From NCBI GenBank assembly GCA_002379425.1, contig DFTH01000011.1, positions 102,970 to 166,969 of the forward strand: 64,000 nt of DNA. The letters are read 5' to 3'. Source of the stretch: Prevotella sp. UBA4217. Its GTDB lineage: Bacteria; Bacteroidota; Bacteroidia; Bacteroidales; Bacteroidaceae. Of the stretch, positions 1 to 6,830 are shown one piece after another (the first letter of the stretch is position 1; the number at the start of each line of letters is the position of its first letter). Both the position numbers and the translations under genes were made by a program. The notes under the pieces are model-generated. The model was not told the origin of the DNA, searched no databases, and was given only the letters and a program-made list of their open reading frames with translations.

Positions 1-572
1 GCCTTCAGCATCACGCGCTGCAGGTCGGAACCGGCATCGGGCTCCGTGAGGTCCATCGACATACCCTCACCAGCACAAACACGGGGGATATACTTCTGGC
101 GCTGCTCCTCAGAACCAAACTCATAGAGCGTGTCGATACAACTCTGCAGACTCCAGATGTTCTGGAAGCCGGCATCAGCAGCCGAAATCATCTCACTCAG
201 CATCGAGAAGACGGTGTTGGGCAGGTTCAGACCGCCGTAGCGACGGGGCATGGAGACGCCCCACAGGCCAGCCTTACGGGTGGCATCGAGGTTCTCGTAA
301 GTCTTAGAGGCGTAGATCATACGGCCGTTCTCAAGGTGCGGACCTTCCAGGTCGACGCTCTCCGAGTTCGGCGCGATGATGTTGGCAGCCACGTCACCAG
401 TGATGTCGAGAATCTGCTTGTAGTTCTCGATGGCATCGCCCAGGTCAACGGGGGCGTAGTCATATTCTTTCGCATCAGCGAAACCCTTTTCTTTCAACTC
501 GACGATACGAGCCATCAGGGGGTGGTTCAAGTAGAACCCGATCTCAGGATGATCGCTATAATAATTTGCCAT
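1..572 (-). CDS. acyl-CoA dehydrogenase, N-terminal part (runs off the window)
   Basis: Only the first ~190 residues are inside the window. The start is the ATG at 572-570 (MANYYSDHPEIGFYLNHPL). The segment around residues 95-190 has the acyl-CoA dehydrogenase look: a GLWGVSMPRRYGGL block, then AADAGFQNIWSLQ, then the conserved MDLTEPDAGSDLQ stretch that lines the FAD/substrate pocket. The enzyme oxidises acyl-CoA thioesters and passes electrons to the flavoprotein made by the two genes immediately upstream. Only 2 nt separate it from the etfA stop, so it is the third gene of the etfB-etfA-acd operon. The exact acyl-CoA substrate cannot be read from this fragment. Confidence 0.93.
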   Translation of the reverse strand, partial: MANYYSDHPEIGFYLNHPLMARIVELKEKGFADAKEYDYAPVDLGDAIENYKQILDITGDVAANIIAPNSESVDLEGPHLENGRMIYASKTYENLDATRKAGLWGVSMPRRYGGLNLPNTVFSMLSEMISAADAGFQNIWSLQSCIDTLYEFGSEEQRQKYIPRVCAGEGMSMDLTEPDAGSDLQRVMLK

Positions 573-574
573 AA

Positions 575-1597
575 TTACTTCGAATTTTGCTTATAGTATT
601 TAATGAGTTTGGGAACTACTTCTTCCACCGTACCCACAATCACATAGTCTGCAATCTTGTTGATAGGAGCATCGGGGTCGCTGTTCACAGAGATGATAAT
701 GCCCGAGTCCTGCATACCGGCGATGTGCTGGATCTGACCAGAGATACCGCAGGCGATATACACCTTTGGATGAACGGTGACACCCGTCTGACCAATCTGA
801 CGATCGTGGTCGAGCCAGCCAGCGTCCACGGCAGCGCGGCTTCCGCCTACCTCACCATGCAGCACTTTAGCGAGTTGGAACAGCATGTCGAAGTTCTCCT
901 TCGAACCCATACCGTAACCACCAGCCACCACGATGGGGGCACCCTTGAGGTTGTGCTTGGCAGCCTCCACATGGTGGTCGAGCACCTTCACAACGAAAGC
1001 CTCAGGGCTTACATACTTAGAAACCTCGGGATAGACCACTTCGTTCTTAGCCTTGCCCTCATAGATGGCCTTCTGCATCACGCCAGAGCGGACGGTAGCC
1101 ATCTGAGGACGATGCTCTGGATTCACGATCGTAGCCACGATGTTACCACCGAAGGCAGGACGGATCTGATAGAGCAGGTTCTGATAGGTCTTGCCCTCCT
1201 TCTTATCCTCGAATTCGCCAATCTCCAGTTCTGTGCAGTCAGCCGTCAGACCAGAGGTCAGTGATGATGACACACGTGGACCGAGGTCACGGCCGATAAC
1301 GGTAGCACCCATCAGACAGATCTGCGGTTGCTCCTCTTTGAAGAGGTTCACCAGGATATCCGTGTGGGGAGCCGAGGTGTAGGGGAACAAGTCGGGAGCG
1401 TCGAACACGAAGAGTTTATCGACACCGTAGGGCAGAATCTGATCCTCCACCTTGCCCTTGATGCCTGTGCCGGCAACGACGGCGTGGAGTTCTACGCCCA
1501 GTTCATTGGCGAGTTTGCGACCCTTGGTCAGCAACTCCTGAGATACTTCCTGTACGGTTGTACCTTCGATCTCGCAATATACAAATACGTTGTTCAT
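575..1597 (-). CDS. etfA: electron transfer flavoprotein subunit alpha
   Basis: This 340-residue protein is the FAD-carrying alpha subunit of an electron transfer flavoprotein. It accepts electrons from the neighbouring acyl-CoA dehydrogenase, or delivers them to it. The N-terminal half is the alpha/beta nucleotide-binding-like domain. The C-terminal ~120 residues show the FAD-binding signature: GGYGMGSKENFDMLFQLAK, GGSRAAVDAGW, a QIGQTG turn, then ACGISGQIQHIAGMQDS and the final SVNSDPDAPI..ADY segment. Length is normal for the family. It lies 5 nt after etfB and 2 nt before the dehydrogenase on the same strand, so the three are co-transcribed. Confidence 0.96.
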   Translation of the reverse strand: MNNVFVYCEIEGTTVQEVSQELLTKGRKLANELGVELHAVVAGTGIKGKVEDQILPYGVDKLFVFDAPDLFPYTSAPHTDILVNLFKEEQPQICLMGATVIGRDLGPRVSSSLTSGLTADCTELEIGEFEDKKEGKTYQNLLYQIRPAFGGNIVATIVNPEHRPQMATVRSGVMQKAIYEGKAKNEVVYPEVSKYVSPEAFVVKVLDHHVEAAKHNLKGAPIVVAGGYGMGSKENFDMLFQLAKVLHGEVGGSRAAVDAGWLDHDRQIGQTGVTVHPKVYIACGISGQIQHIAGMQDSGIIISVNSDPDAPINKIADYVIVGTVEEVVPKLIKYYKQNSK

Positions 1598-1602
1598 ATC
1601 TC

Positions 1603-2475
1603 TTATCCAATGATTTTCTCTTCCAACAATTCTTTGATCATTCCCTCGATATCAGCATCAGAAGCCGTCAAAGTCTTCGACTCCTTAGCCTGGAACACGA
1701 TGTTCTTGATGCCCTTCACCTTCGTGGGCGAACCAGCCAGACCGCACTGCTGCGGATCACCATTGACATCTGCCACGCTCCACTGGTTCAGCGTCAGTTC
1801 AGGGCGCTCGTCGTACAGATAGTCGTAGGGCGTGCCCTCTGCCGGACGCTCCATCGGACAGGTGGCGCGCTTGTACTTCATCACCAGTTTGGCGTTCTGT
1901 GGGCGACAGGGAGCAGCACTGCCGTTGACGGTGATCACCACGGGCAGCGGAGCCTCTACGGTCTCCACACCACCGTCGATCACACGCTTGATGGTAGCCT
2001 TGCCATCTTTCACGCTCATCACCTCCTCAGCGTATGTCACCTGATTGAGTCCAAGTTTCTGGGCCACCTGGGGACCCACCTGAGCCGTGTCACCGTCGAT
2101 AGCCTGACGGCCGCCGATCACGATATCCACGTCGCCGATCTTCTTGATGGCCGTAGCCAGTGCGTAAGAGGTGGCGAGGGTGTCGGCACCAGCAAACAGA
2201 CGGTCTGTCAGCAGCCAGCCTGTATCAGCGCCACGATAGAGTCCCTGACGGATAATCTCACCTGCGCGTGGAGGACCCATGGTGAGGATTCCTACTGTAG
2301 AGCCTGGATTCTGCTCCTTCAGGCGAAGGGCCTGCTCCAAGGCGTTCAAATCTTCTGGATTGAAGATAGCGGGTAGGGCAGCACGGTTGACGGTACCTTC
2401 GGCCGTCATGGCATCCTTACCCACATTACGGGTGTCTGGCACTTGCTTGGCCAGCACAACAATCTTTAAAGCCAT
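1603..2475 (-). CDS. etfB: electron transfer flavoprotein subunit beta
   Basis: This 290-residue beta subunit partners with etfA directly downstream. It shows the FixA/EtfB pattern: an N-terminal KIVVLAKQVPDT motif, NPEDLNALEQALRLKEQ around residue 40, and VIGGRQAIDGDTAQVGPQVA around residue 125, which is the AMP/nucleotide-binding loop of the family. It is the first gene of the etfB-etfA-acd operon. A clear Bacteroidota promoter lies about 45-75 nt upstream, with a palindromic repeat cluster behind it that may be an operator. Likely role: electron carrier for acyl-CoA/enoyl-CoA redox. Whether it is a bifurcating type was not judged. Confidence 0.96.
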   Translation of the reverse strand: MALKIVVLAKQVPDTRNVGKDAMTAEGTVNRAALPAIFNPEDLNALEQALRLKEQNPGSTVGILTMGPPRAGEIIRQGLYRGADTGWLLTDRLFAGADTLATSYALATAIKKIGDVDIVIGGRQAIDGDTAQVGPQVAQKLGLNQVTYAEEVMSVKDGKATIKRVIDGGVETVEAPLPVVITVNGSAAPCRPQNAKLVMKYKRATCPMERPAEGTPYDYLYDERPELTLNQWSVADVNGDPQQCGLAGSPTKVKGIKNIVFQAKESKTLTASDADIEGMIKELLEEKIIG

Positions 2476-2517
2476 AAATTATTAAATAAATAATGTGTTA
2501 TCGTTTTAAAACGGGCG

Positions 2518-2549
2518 CAAAGTTACGACTTTTTGCGCACACAGCCAAA
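2518..2549 (-). promoter_or_regulatory. promoter of the etfB-etfA-acd operon
   Basis: On the minus strand TTTG (2549-2546) is followed after 20 nt by TAACTTTG (2525-2518). This matches the Bacteroidota sigma-ABfr consensus exactly. Confidence 0.85.
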
Positions 2550-2553
2550 TAAA

Positions 2554-2599
2554 TTGCACAAAATCAATCGTTTTGTGCACAGATTAATCGTTTTGTGCA
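2554..2599. repeat. palindrome/direct-repeat cluster upstream of the etf promoter
   Basis: TTGCACAAAA (2554-2563) is inverted against TTTTGTGCA (2571-2579). The word ATCGTTTTGTGCA recurs about 20 nt later (ending at 2599). The cluster sits just behind the -33 box of the etf promoter, so it could be a regulator binding site. It lies after the stop codon of the gene at 2624. Confidence 0.5.
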
Positions 2600-2623
2600 A
2601 AATGGAAGAAGCGCTAACTTCAG

Positions 2624-3118
2624 TTACTCAAACATCTTGCGCCACTGGGAGAAGAAGTTCTCGATGGCCTGGTAGGCCCTGACCACTCTGGCTTTCGGTC
2701 GGGTGGTGCTCCATCTGGCATTGAACTCCCTACCGTCGCTGTATTCCATGAAGATACGATAGATAGGTGCACCATCTGCCTCTTCATATTCTTCATAGTT
2801 GTTGAATTTCCATGGCTCCAGTTCGTCAAGCAGGTTCCAGAGCCTTGTCAGATAGGTCTTCGGAATCGGGTAATAGTCACACTTCCGCTGCCTTTCAAAG
2901 TCGTTGTTGGCATTGAGCACGATCACCACCCTGATGCTGTCTTCCTGATCGGCGACGAACTCACAATAGTCCTTGCCCTGTCCTGCTGGTCGGGTCACGG
3001 AATAACTACAGTAGATGGGTCGCCCCTCAGGGCGTTTTCCGCCCATTCCCTCGGCATCGGCAGATATAGCGTTAATGGTCATGGCTATCAGTATAAACAG
3101 TGTCTTGAGCGTATTCAT
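2624..3118 (-). CDS. secreted protein of unknown function
   Basis: A 164-residue protein with a probable Sec signal peptide (MNTLKTLFILIAMTINAISADA). I do not recognise the family. The mature part has three cysteines, a charged and aromatic middle (PWKFNNYEEYEEADG) and the pattern YRIFMEYSDGREFNARW. That looks like a small periplasmic or outer-membrane-associated beta/alpha domain. It lies 11 nt after the secreted protein at 3130-4074 on the same strand and is probably in one transcript with it. Confidence 0.75.
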   Translation of the reverse strand: MNTLKTLFILIAMTINAISADAEGMGGKRPEGRPIYCSYSVTRPAGQGKDYCEFVADQEDSIRVVIVLNANNDFERQRKCDYYPIPKTYLTRLWNLLDELEPWKFNNYEEYEEADGAPIYRIFMEYSDGREFNARWSTTRPKARVVRAYQAIENFFSQWRKMFE

Positions 3119-3129
3119 ATATCCTCATG

Positions 3130-4074
3130 TTATGGCAGTTCTTCTTCATTGACCTCGAAGGGGTGCCAGATTAATTTCTTACCCTGGATGATGTCTGGTT
3201 TCGGTTGATTGCCCTCGGAGGTCACCTCTCCGATCTGGCAGATGTCTCCCTCGTGGGATGCCAGTATGATATAGTCAGTCATCTGGCCGTCCTCCATCTT
3301 CCCCAGCACGAGGACGGGGTCTTTCTCGCCTGTCAGATCGACGAGGGCATAGTGTGTCCACTTGCCAGGACGGAGCACGGCATGATGGGTGGAGCCCACA
3401 GAGGGGTAGTACTCGAAACTGTTGATCTGCGTCTTACTGTTCCTGAAGGAGAGTTTGTCCCACGTATAGATATGTATGATGGGATTGGGGAGCATATTGT
3501 AATATTCGTAGATCTCGAAGTTCGTGCCCTTCATCGGCAGGTTCCACTGGATCATGGCACCAGGGCAGGCAGGCTTGAAGTCGTCGAGCGGACTGCTCTC
3601 TGGGATCATGGCCTGTGTCTTGGGGTTGTAGTCGAACCAGCAGAGCAGGTTGGGCACGGTGTCATGCTGGTCGTATAGGCTGATGGCGAATATCCTGTGG
3701 CCGTCGCTCTTGCGCCATACGCAGGCCTGCATCTGGTCGATGTCTGTCTCCGACGTCAGATCGACGTAGCCGTTGGGCTTGTCGATCAGGATGCGGTAGT
3801 CCTCCTTGTCCTCATAGATGGTGGCCGTACCGCTCTTGAACGTCGTGGGGGCGGGCTTGTTGGCTTGTTTGATGACCTCGTTCACCGTCCATGTCGGCCA
3901 TACCTGATGGAAGGCCTTCAGCAAGGCAAGCACTCCGGGGGCCTGTCCACCGTTCTTCACGGGGATGCGCACCTCCCGCCAGTGGCTGTTGATGTCTGAG
4001 TTGCCCACGAAGTCCTGTGCGGCCATCGCGCCCGCTATGGTCAGCATGATGAAACAAAGAAGCGTCTTCCTCAT
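3130..4074 (-). CDS. secreted protein of unknown function
   Basis: About 314 residues from the preferred start at 4074 (MRKTLLCFIMLTIAGAMAAQ), which gives a good signal peptide. A longer reading frame upstream would put translation through the promoter, so it is rejected. The mature protein has no family I recognise. Features include a central tract rich in W, Y and D and the phrase HYALVDLTGEKDPVLVLGKMEDGQ, suggesting an extracytoplasmic beta-rich fold. Its own promoter lies at 4104-4135. The next gene (2624-3118) follows after 11 nt. Confidence 0.78.
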   Translation of the reverse strand: MRKTLLCFIMLTIAGAMAAQDFVGNSDINSHWREVRIPVKNGGQAPGVLALLKAFHQVWPTWTVNEVIKQANKPAPTTFKSGTATIYEDKEDYRILIDKPNGYVDLTSETDIDQMQACVWRKSDGHRIFAISLYDQHDTVPNLLCWFDYNPKTQAMIPESSPLDDFKPACPGAMIQWNLPMKGTNFEIYEYYNMLPNPIIHIYTWDKLSFRNSKTQINSFEYYPSVGSTHHAVLRPGKWTHYALVDLTGEKDPVLVLGKMEDGQMTDYIILASHEGDICQIGEVTSEGNQPKPDIIQGKKLIWHPFEVNEEELP

Positions 4075-4103
4075 ATCGCCTGTCAATAATCGTTTAACGG
4101 CTA

Positions 4104-4135
4104 CAAAGGTAGGAAGAAAATGACAAAATACCAAA
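4104..4135 (-). promoter_or_regulatory. promoter for the 3130-4074 gene
   Basis: Minus strand: TTTG (4135-4132), a 20-nt spacer, then TACCTTTG (4111-4104). It is back to back with the plus-strand promoter at 4141-4172. Confidence 0.82.
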
Positions 4136-4140
4136 TAATA

Positions 4141-4172
4141 TTTGGATTTTTGCGCGAATAATGCTATCTTTG
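4141..4172 (+). promoter_or_regulatory. promoter for the GH3 gene
   Basis: TTTG (4141-4144), a 20-nt spacer, then TATCTTTG (4165-4172). This sets the GH3 start at 4200, because an earlier ATG at 4161 lies inside the promoter. Confidence 0.85.
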
Positions 4173-4199
4173 TCCCCCAGAACCAATACTGATAAAACT

Positions 4200-6437
4200 A
4201 TGAGATGTTACCTGCTTACCCTGACCATGGCTGTCGCCCTCCTTGGGAAAACGACGGCCGTTGCACAGACATACGACTTTCAGAATACCAGGCTGAAGGA
4301 TGACAGGCGCGTGGAACTGCTGCTGAAGCAACTGACGCTCGACGAGAAGGTCAGTCTGCTGGGCACCCGTATGGGTGTGGAGCGGTTGGGCATCCCCAAC
4401 CTGAGTTGTTACGAGGGCCTGCATGGTCTGGGCCTTGGCGGTCCCAGTCATCATAACGGCATGCGCGACGAGGATGGCAAGCAGGTGCCCAACGACCTGC
4501 CCACCACCATCTTCCCACAGGCCTACGGCATGGGCTGTACGTGGGACCGCGAACTGGTGCGGCGGATGGGCGACATCGAGGCCGAGGAGGTGCGCTGGTA
4601 CGTGCAGCGCCCGGAGGCCCGTCGCAAGGGACTGGTGGTCTATGCCCCCAATGCTGACCTGGCGCGCGACCCCCGATGGGGGCGGACGGAGGAGAGTTTC
4701 GGCGAGGATCCCTACCTGACGGCCCAACTCTCCGTGGCGATGGTGCGAGGACTGCAGGGCGACCATCCGCGCTACTGGAAGACGGCCTCGCTGATGAAGC
4801 ACTTCCTGGCCAACAGTAATGAGGACGGGCGCGACTCCACCTCGAGCGATTTCGATGAGCGGCTCTTCCGCGAATACTACTCCTATCCTTTCTATAAGGG
4901 AATCACCGAGGGAGGCAGCCGTGCCTTCATGGCCTCCTATAATGCCTGGAACGGCGTGCCTATGTGCATCCATCCCTGTCTGGAGCAGATCGCCCGCAGG
5001 GAGTGGGGCAACAATGGCATCATCTGTACGGATGGCGGAGGCCTGCGACTGCTCGTCAATGCCCACCATGCCTTCCCCACCATGGCCGAGGGCGCCGCTG
5101 CCGTCATCAAGGCCACCACGGGACAGTTCCTCGACCAGTATCTTCCTCATGTGAAGGAGGCTCTGGAGAAAGGACTCATCACGGAGGCTGATATCGACAA
5201 GGCCATCCGCGGCAACCTCTTCGTGGCCCTCCGACTGGGGATGCTCGACGACCCAGCCACCACGCAGAACCCCTACGCGGCCATTGGCAGGGACACGACG
5301 GCCGTGCCACCCTACGAGCGCCAGGAGGTGCGACAGTTCGTGCGCGAGGCGACGGCCAAGAGCATCGTGCTGCTCAAGAATGAAAAATTAAGAATGAAGA
5401 ATGAAAAATCGGCTACGCCGTTATTGCCCATCGACGTCGGGTCGGTGAGGAAGATTGCCGTCGTGGGACCATACGCTGACCGGATGATCTACGACTGGTA
5501 TAGTGGCACGCCCCCCTACGAGGTGACCATCCTGAAGGCCATGCGGGAGGCAGGCAGGGAGTATGGCATCGAGATACTCTATGCCCCTGACAACCAGATG
5601 GGGCGCGCTGAGGCCCTGGCCGCCAAGGCTGACCTGGTGCTCGTCTGTACGGGCAATCACCCCTACGGCACGAAGACGGAGTGGAAGTTCTGCCCTGTGC
5701 CCAGCGATGGGCGCGAGGCCAACGACCGCCGTTCCCTGCTCCTGCCCGATGAGGATGATATCCGCCGTATCCAGGCCGTCAACCCCCATACCGTCCTGGT
5801 GCTGGTCAGCAGTTTCCCATACGCCGTCAACTGGAGCAACGACCACCTGCCAGCCATCCTCCATGTCACCCACTGCTCCCAGGAGCAGGGCCATGGCGTG
5901 GCCGACGTGCTCTTTGGCAGGGTGAACCCCGCCGGGCGCACCACACAGACTTGGGTGAAGGATATCCTCGACCTGCCCGCGATGATGGACTACGACATCC
6001 GTCACGGCCGTACCTATATGTATGCCAAGGGCGACGTGCTCTTCCCCTTCGGCCACGGACTCAGTTATACCCGCTTTGAGTATGGCGACGCCAAGGTGGT
6101 CAGGGAAGACAGGCAGAAGGTGTATGTCTCCCTGCCAGTCAGGAACGTAGGTCCCTGCGATGGCGACGAGGTAGTGCAACTCTATGCTGCCTATCCCGAC
6201 TCCCAGGTGGAGCATCCCCGCCATCAGTTGCGCGCCTTCGAACGGGTGACAATCCCCAGGGGAGAGACTCGCGACGTGGTGCTCGCCATCGACAAGGACG
6301 ACCTCTCCTATTGGGACACGGCCTCCCATACCTTCGTGCGTGAGACAGGGCGCATCCGCCTGGAGATCGGGGCCTCCTCGGCCGATATCCGTACAGAGAC
6401 CGACTATTACCCACTTCTCAAACGATCAAGACGATGA
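4200..6437 (+). CDS. glycoside hydrolase family 3 (beta-glucosidase/beta-xylosidase type)
   Basis: About 745 residues, secreted (signal MRCYLLTLTMAVALLGKTTAVAQ). Order: GH3 (beta/alpha)8 domain with KHFLANSNEDGRDS and the region GIICTDGGGL, whose Asp is the likely nucleophile; GH3 C-terminal alpha/beta domain from about residue 385; then FPFGHGLSY and a fibronectin-III-like tail. It would release terminal beta-linked sugars from plant glycans in the periplasm; glucose versus xylose specificity cannot be set here. One oddity: residues ~394-405 (KNEKLRMKNEKS) are a low-complexity insert made of the repeat word AATGAAAAAT, just after VLLKN, before the C-terminal domain. The stop overlaps the next ATG by 4 nt. 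Confidence 0.93.
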   Translation: MRCYLLTLTMAVALLGKTTAVAQTYDFQNTRLKDDRRVELLLKQLTLDEKVSLLGTRMGVERLGIPNLSCYEGLHGLGLGGPSHHNGMRDEDGKQVPNDLPTTIFPQAYGMGCTWDRELVRRMGDIEAEEVRWYVQRPEARRKGLVVYAPNADLARDPRWGRTEESFGEDPYLTAQLSVAMVRGLQGDHPRYWKTASLMKHFLANSNEDGRDSTSSDFDERLFREYYSYPFYKGITEGGSRAFMASYNAWNGVPMCIHPCLEQIARREWGNNGIICTDGGGLRLLVNAHHAFPTMAEGAAAVIKATTGQFLDQYLPHVKEALEKGLITEADIDKAIRGNLFVALRLGMLDDPATTQNPYAAIGRDTTAVPPYERQEVRQFVREATAKSIVLLKNEKLRMKNEKSATPLLPIDVGSVRKIAVVGPYADRMIYDWYSGTPPYEVTILKAMREAGREYGIEILYAPDNQMGRAEALAAKADLVLVCTGNHPYGTKTEWKFCPVPSDGREANDRRSLLLPDEDDIRRIQAVNPHTVLVLVSSFPYAVNWSNDHLPAILHVTHCSQEQGHGVADVLFGRVNPAGRTTQTWVKDILDLPAMMDYDIRHGRTYMYAKGDVLFPFGHGLSYTRFEYGDAKVVREDRQKVYVSLPVRNVGPCDGDEVVQLYAAYPDSQVEHPRHQLRAFERVTIPRGETRDVVLAIDKDDLSYWDTASHTFVRETGRIRLEIGASSADIRTETDYYPLLKRSRR

Positions 6438-6790
6438 CGACACAAGGACCTACCTCCGAGCGACAGCGCTACCTGATCCTCGATGCCCTGAGGGGCTTCG
6501 CCCTGTTGGGTATCGCCATAGCCAACTACCCCGAGTTCGCTCTCTGGACCTTCCTGAGCGACGACCAGCAGACGGAGATGGCCACGGGCGGCATCCTGCT
6601 TTTCTATGGCATCGGCTTCGGCTTGGGCACTTCCTTCGGCCTGGTCTTTGTGGTACTCACGGCTGTCGCTGTCTTCGTGCTCCAGACGTATCTGAGTCGT
6701 CTGTGGCTCAGGCATTTCCTGTTTGGCCCGCTGGAGTGGCTCTGGCGCCTGCTCACCTACGGCCGCTACTTCCCCATCCGCAGGAAGTAA
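6434..6790 (+). CDS. internally deleted DUF418 (YeiB-like) membrane protein
   Basis: Only 118 residues. The first ~45 residues (RYLILDALRGFALLGIAIAN) match the start of DUF418 proteins. The last ~65 residues (LLFYGIGFGLGTSFGL, then FGPLEWLWRLLTYGR) match their extreme C-terminus. DUF418 proteins are normally near 380 residues with about ten membrane helices, so roughly 260 residues are missing and the two ends are joined in frame near ATGG. It is translationally coupled to the GH3 gene (ATGA overlap). It is probably non-functional as an acyltransferase-like transporter, though the frame is intact and two or three membrane helices remain. Confidence 0.7.
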   Translation: MTTQGPTSERQRYLILDALRGFALLGIAIANYPEFALWTFLSDDQQTEMATGGILLFYGIGFGLGTSFGLVFVVLTAVAVFVLQTYLSRLWLRHFLFGPLEWLWRLLTYGRYFPIRRK

Positions 6791-6830
6791 GATAGAATTT
6801 ATATAATAACCTAAAAACAGTAACAATCAA

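Noticed and set aside
4161..4199. Earlier ATG as the GH3 start
   Set aside because: It lies inside the promoter (TATCTTTG at 4165-4172); the ATG at 4200 gives a clean signal peptide.
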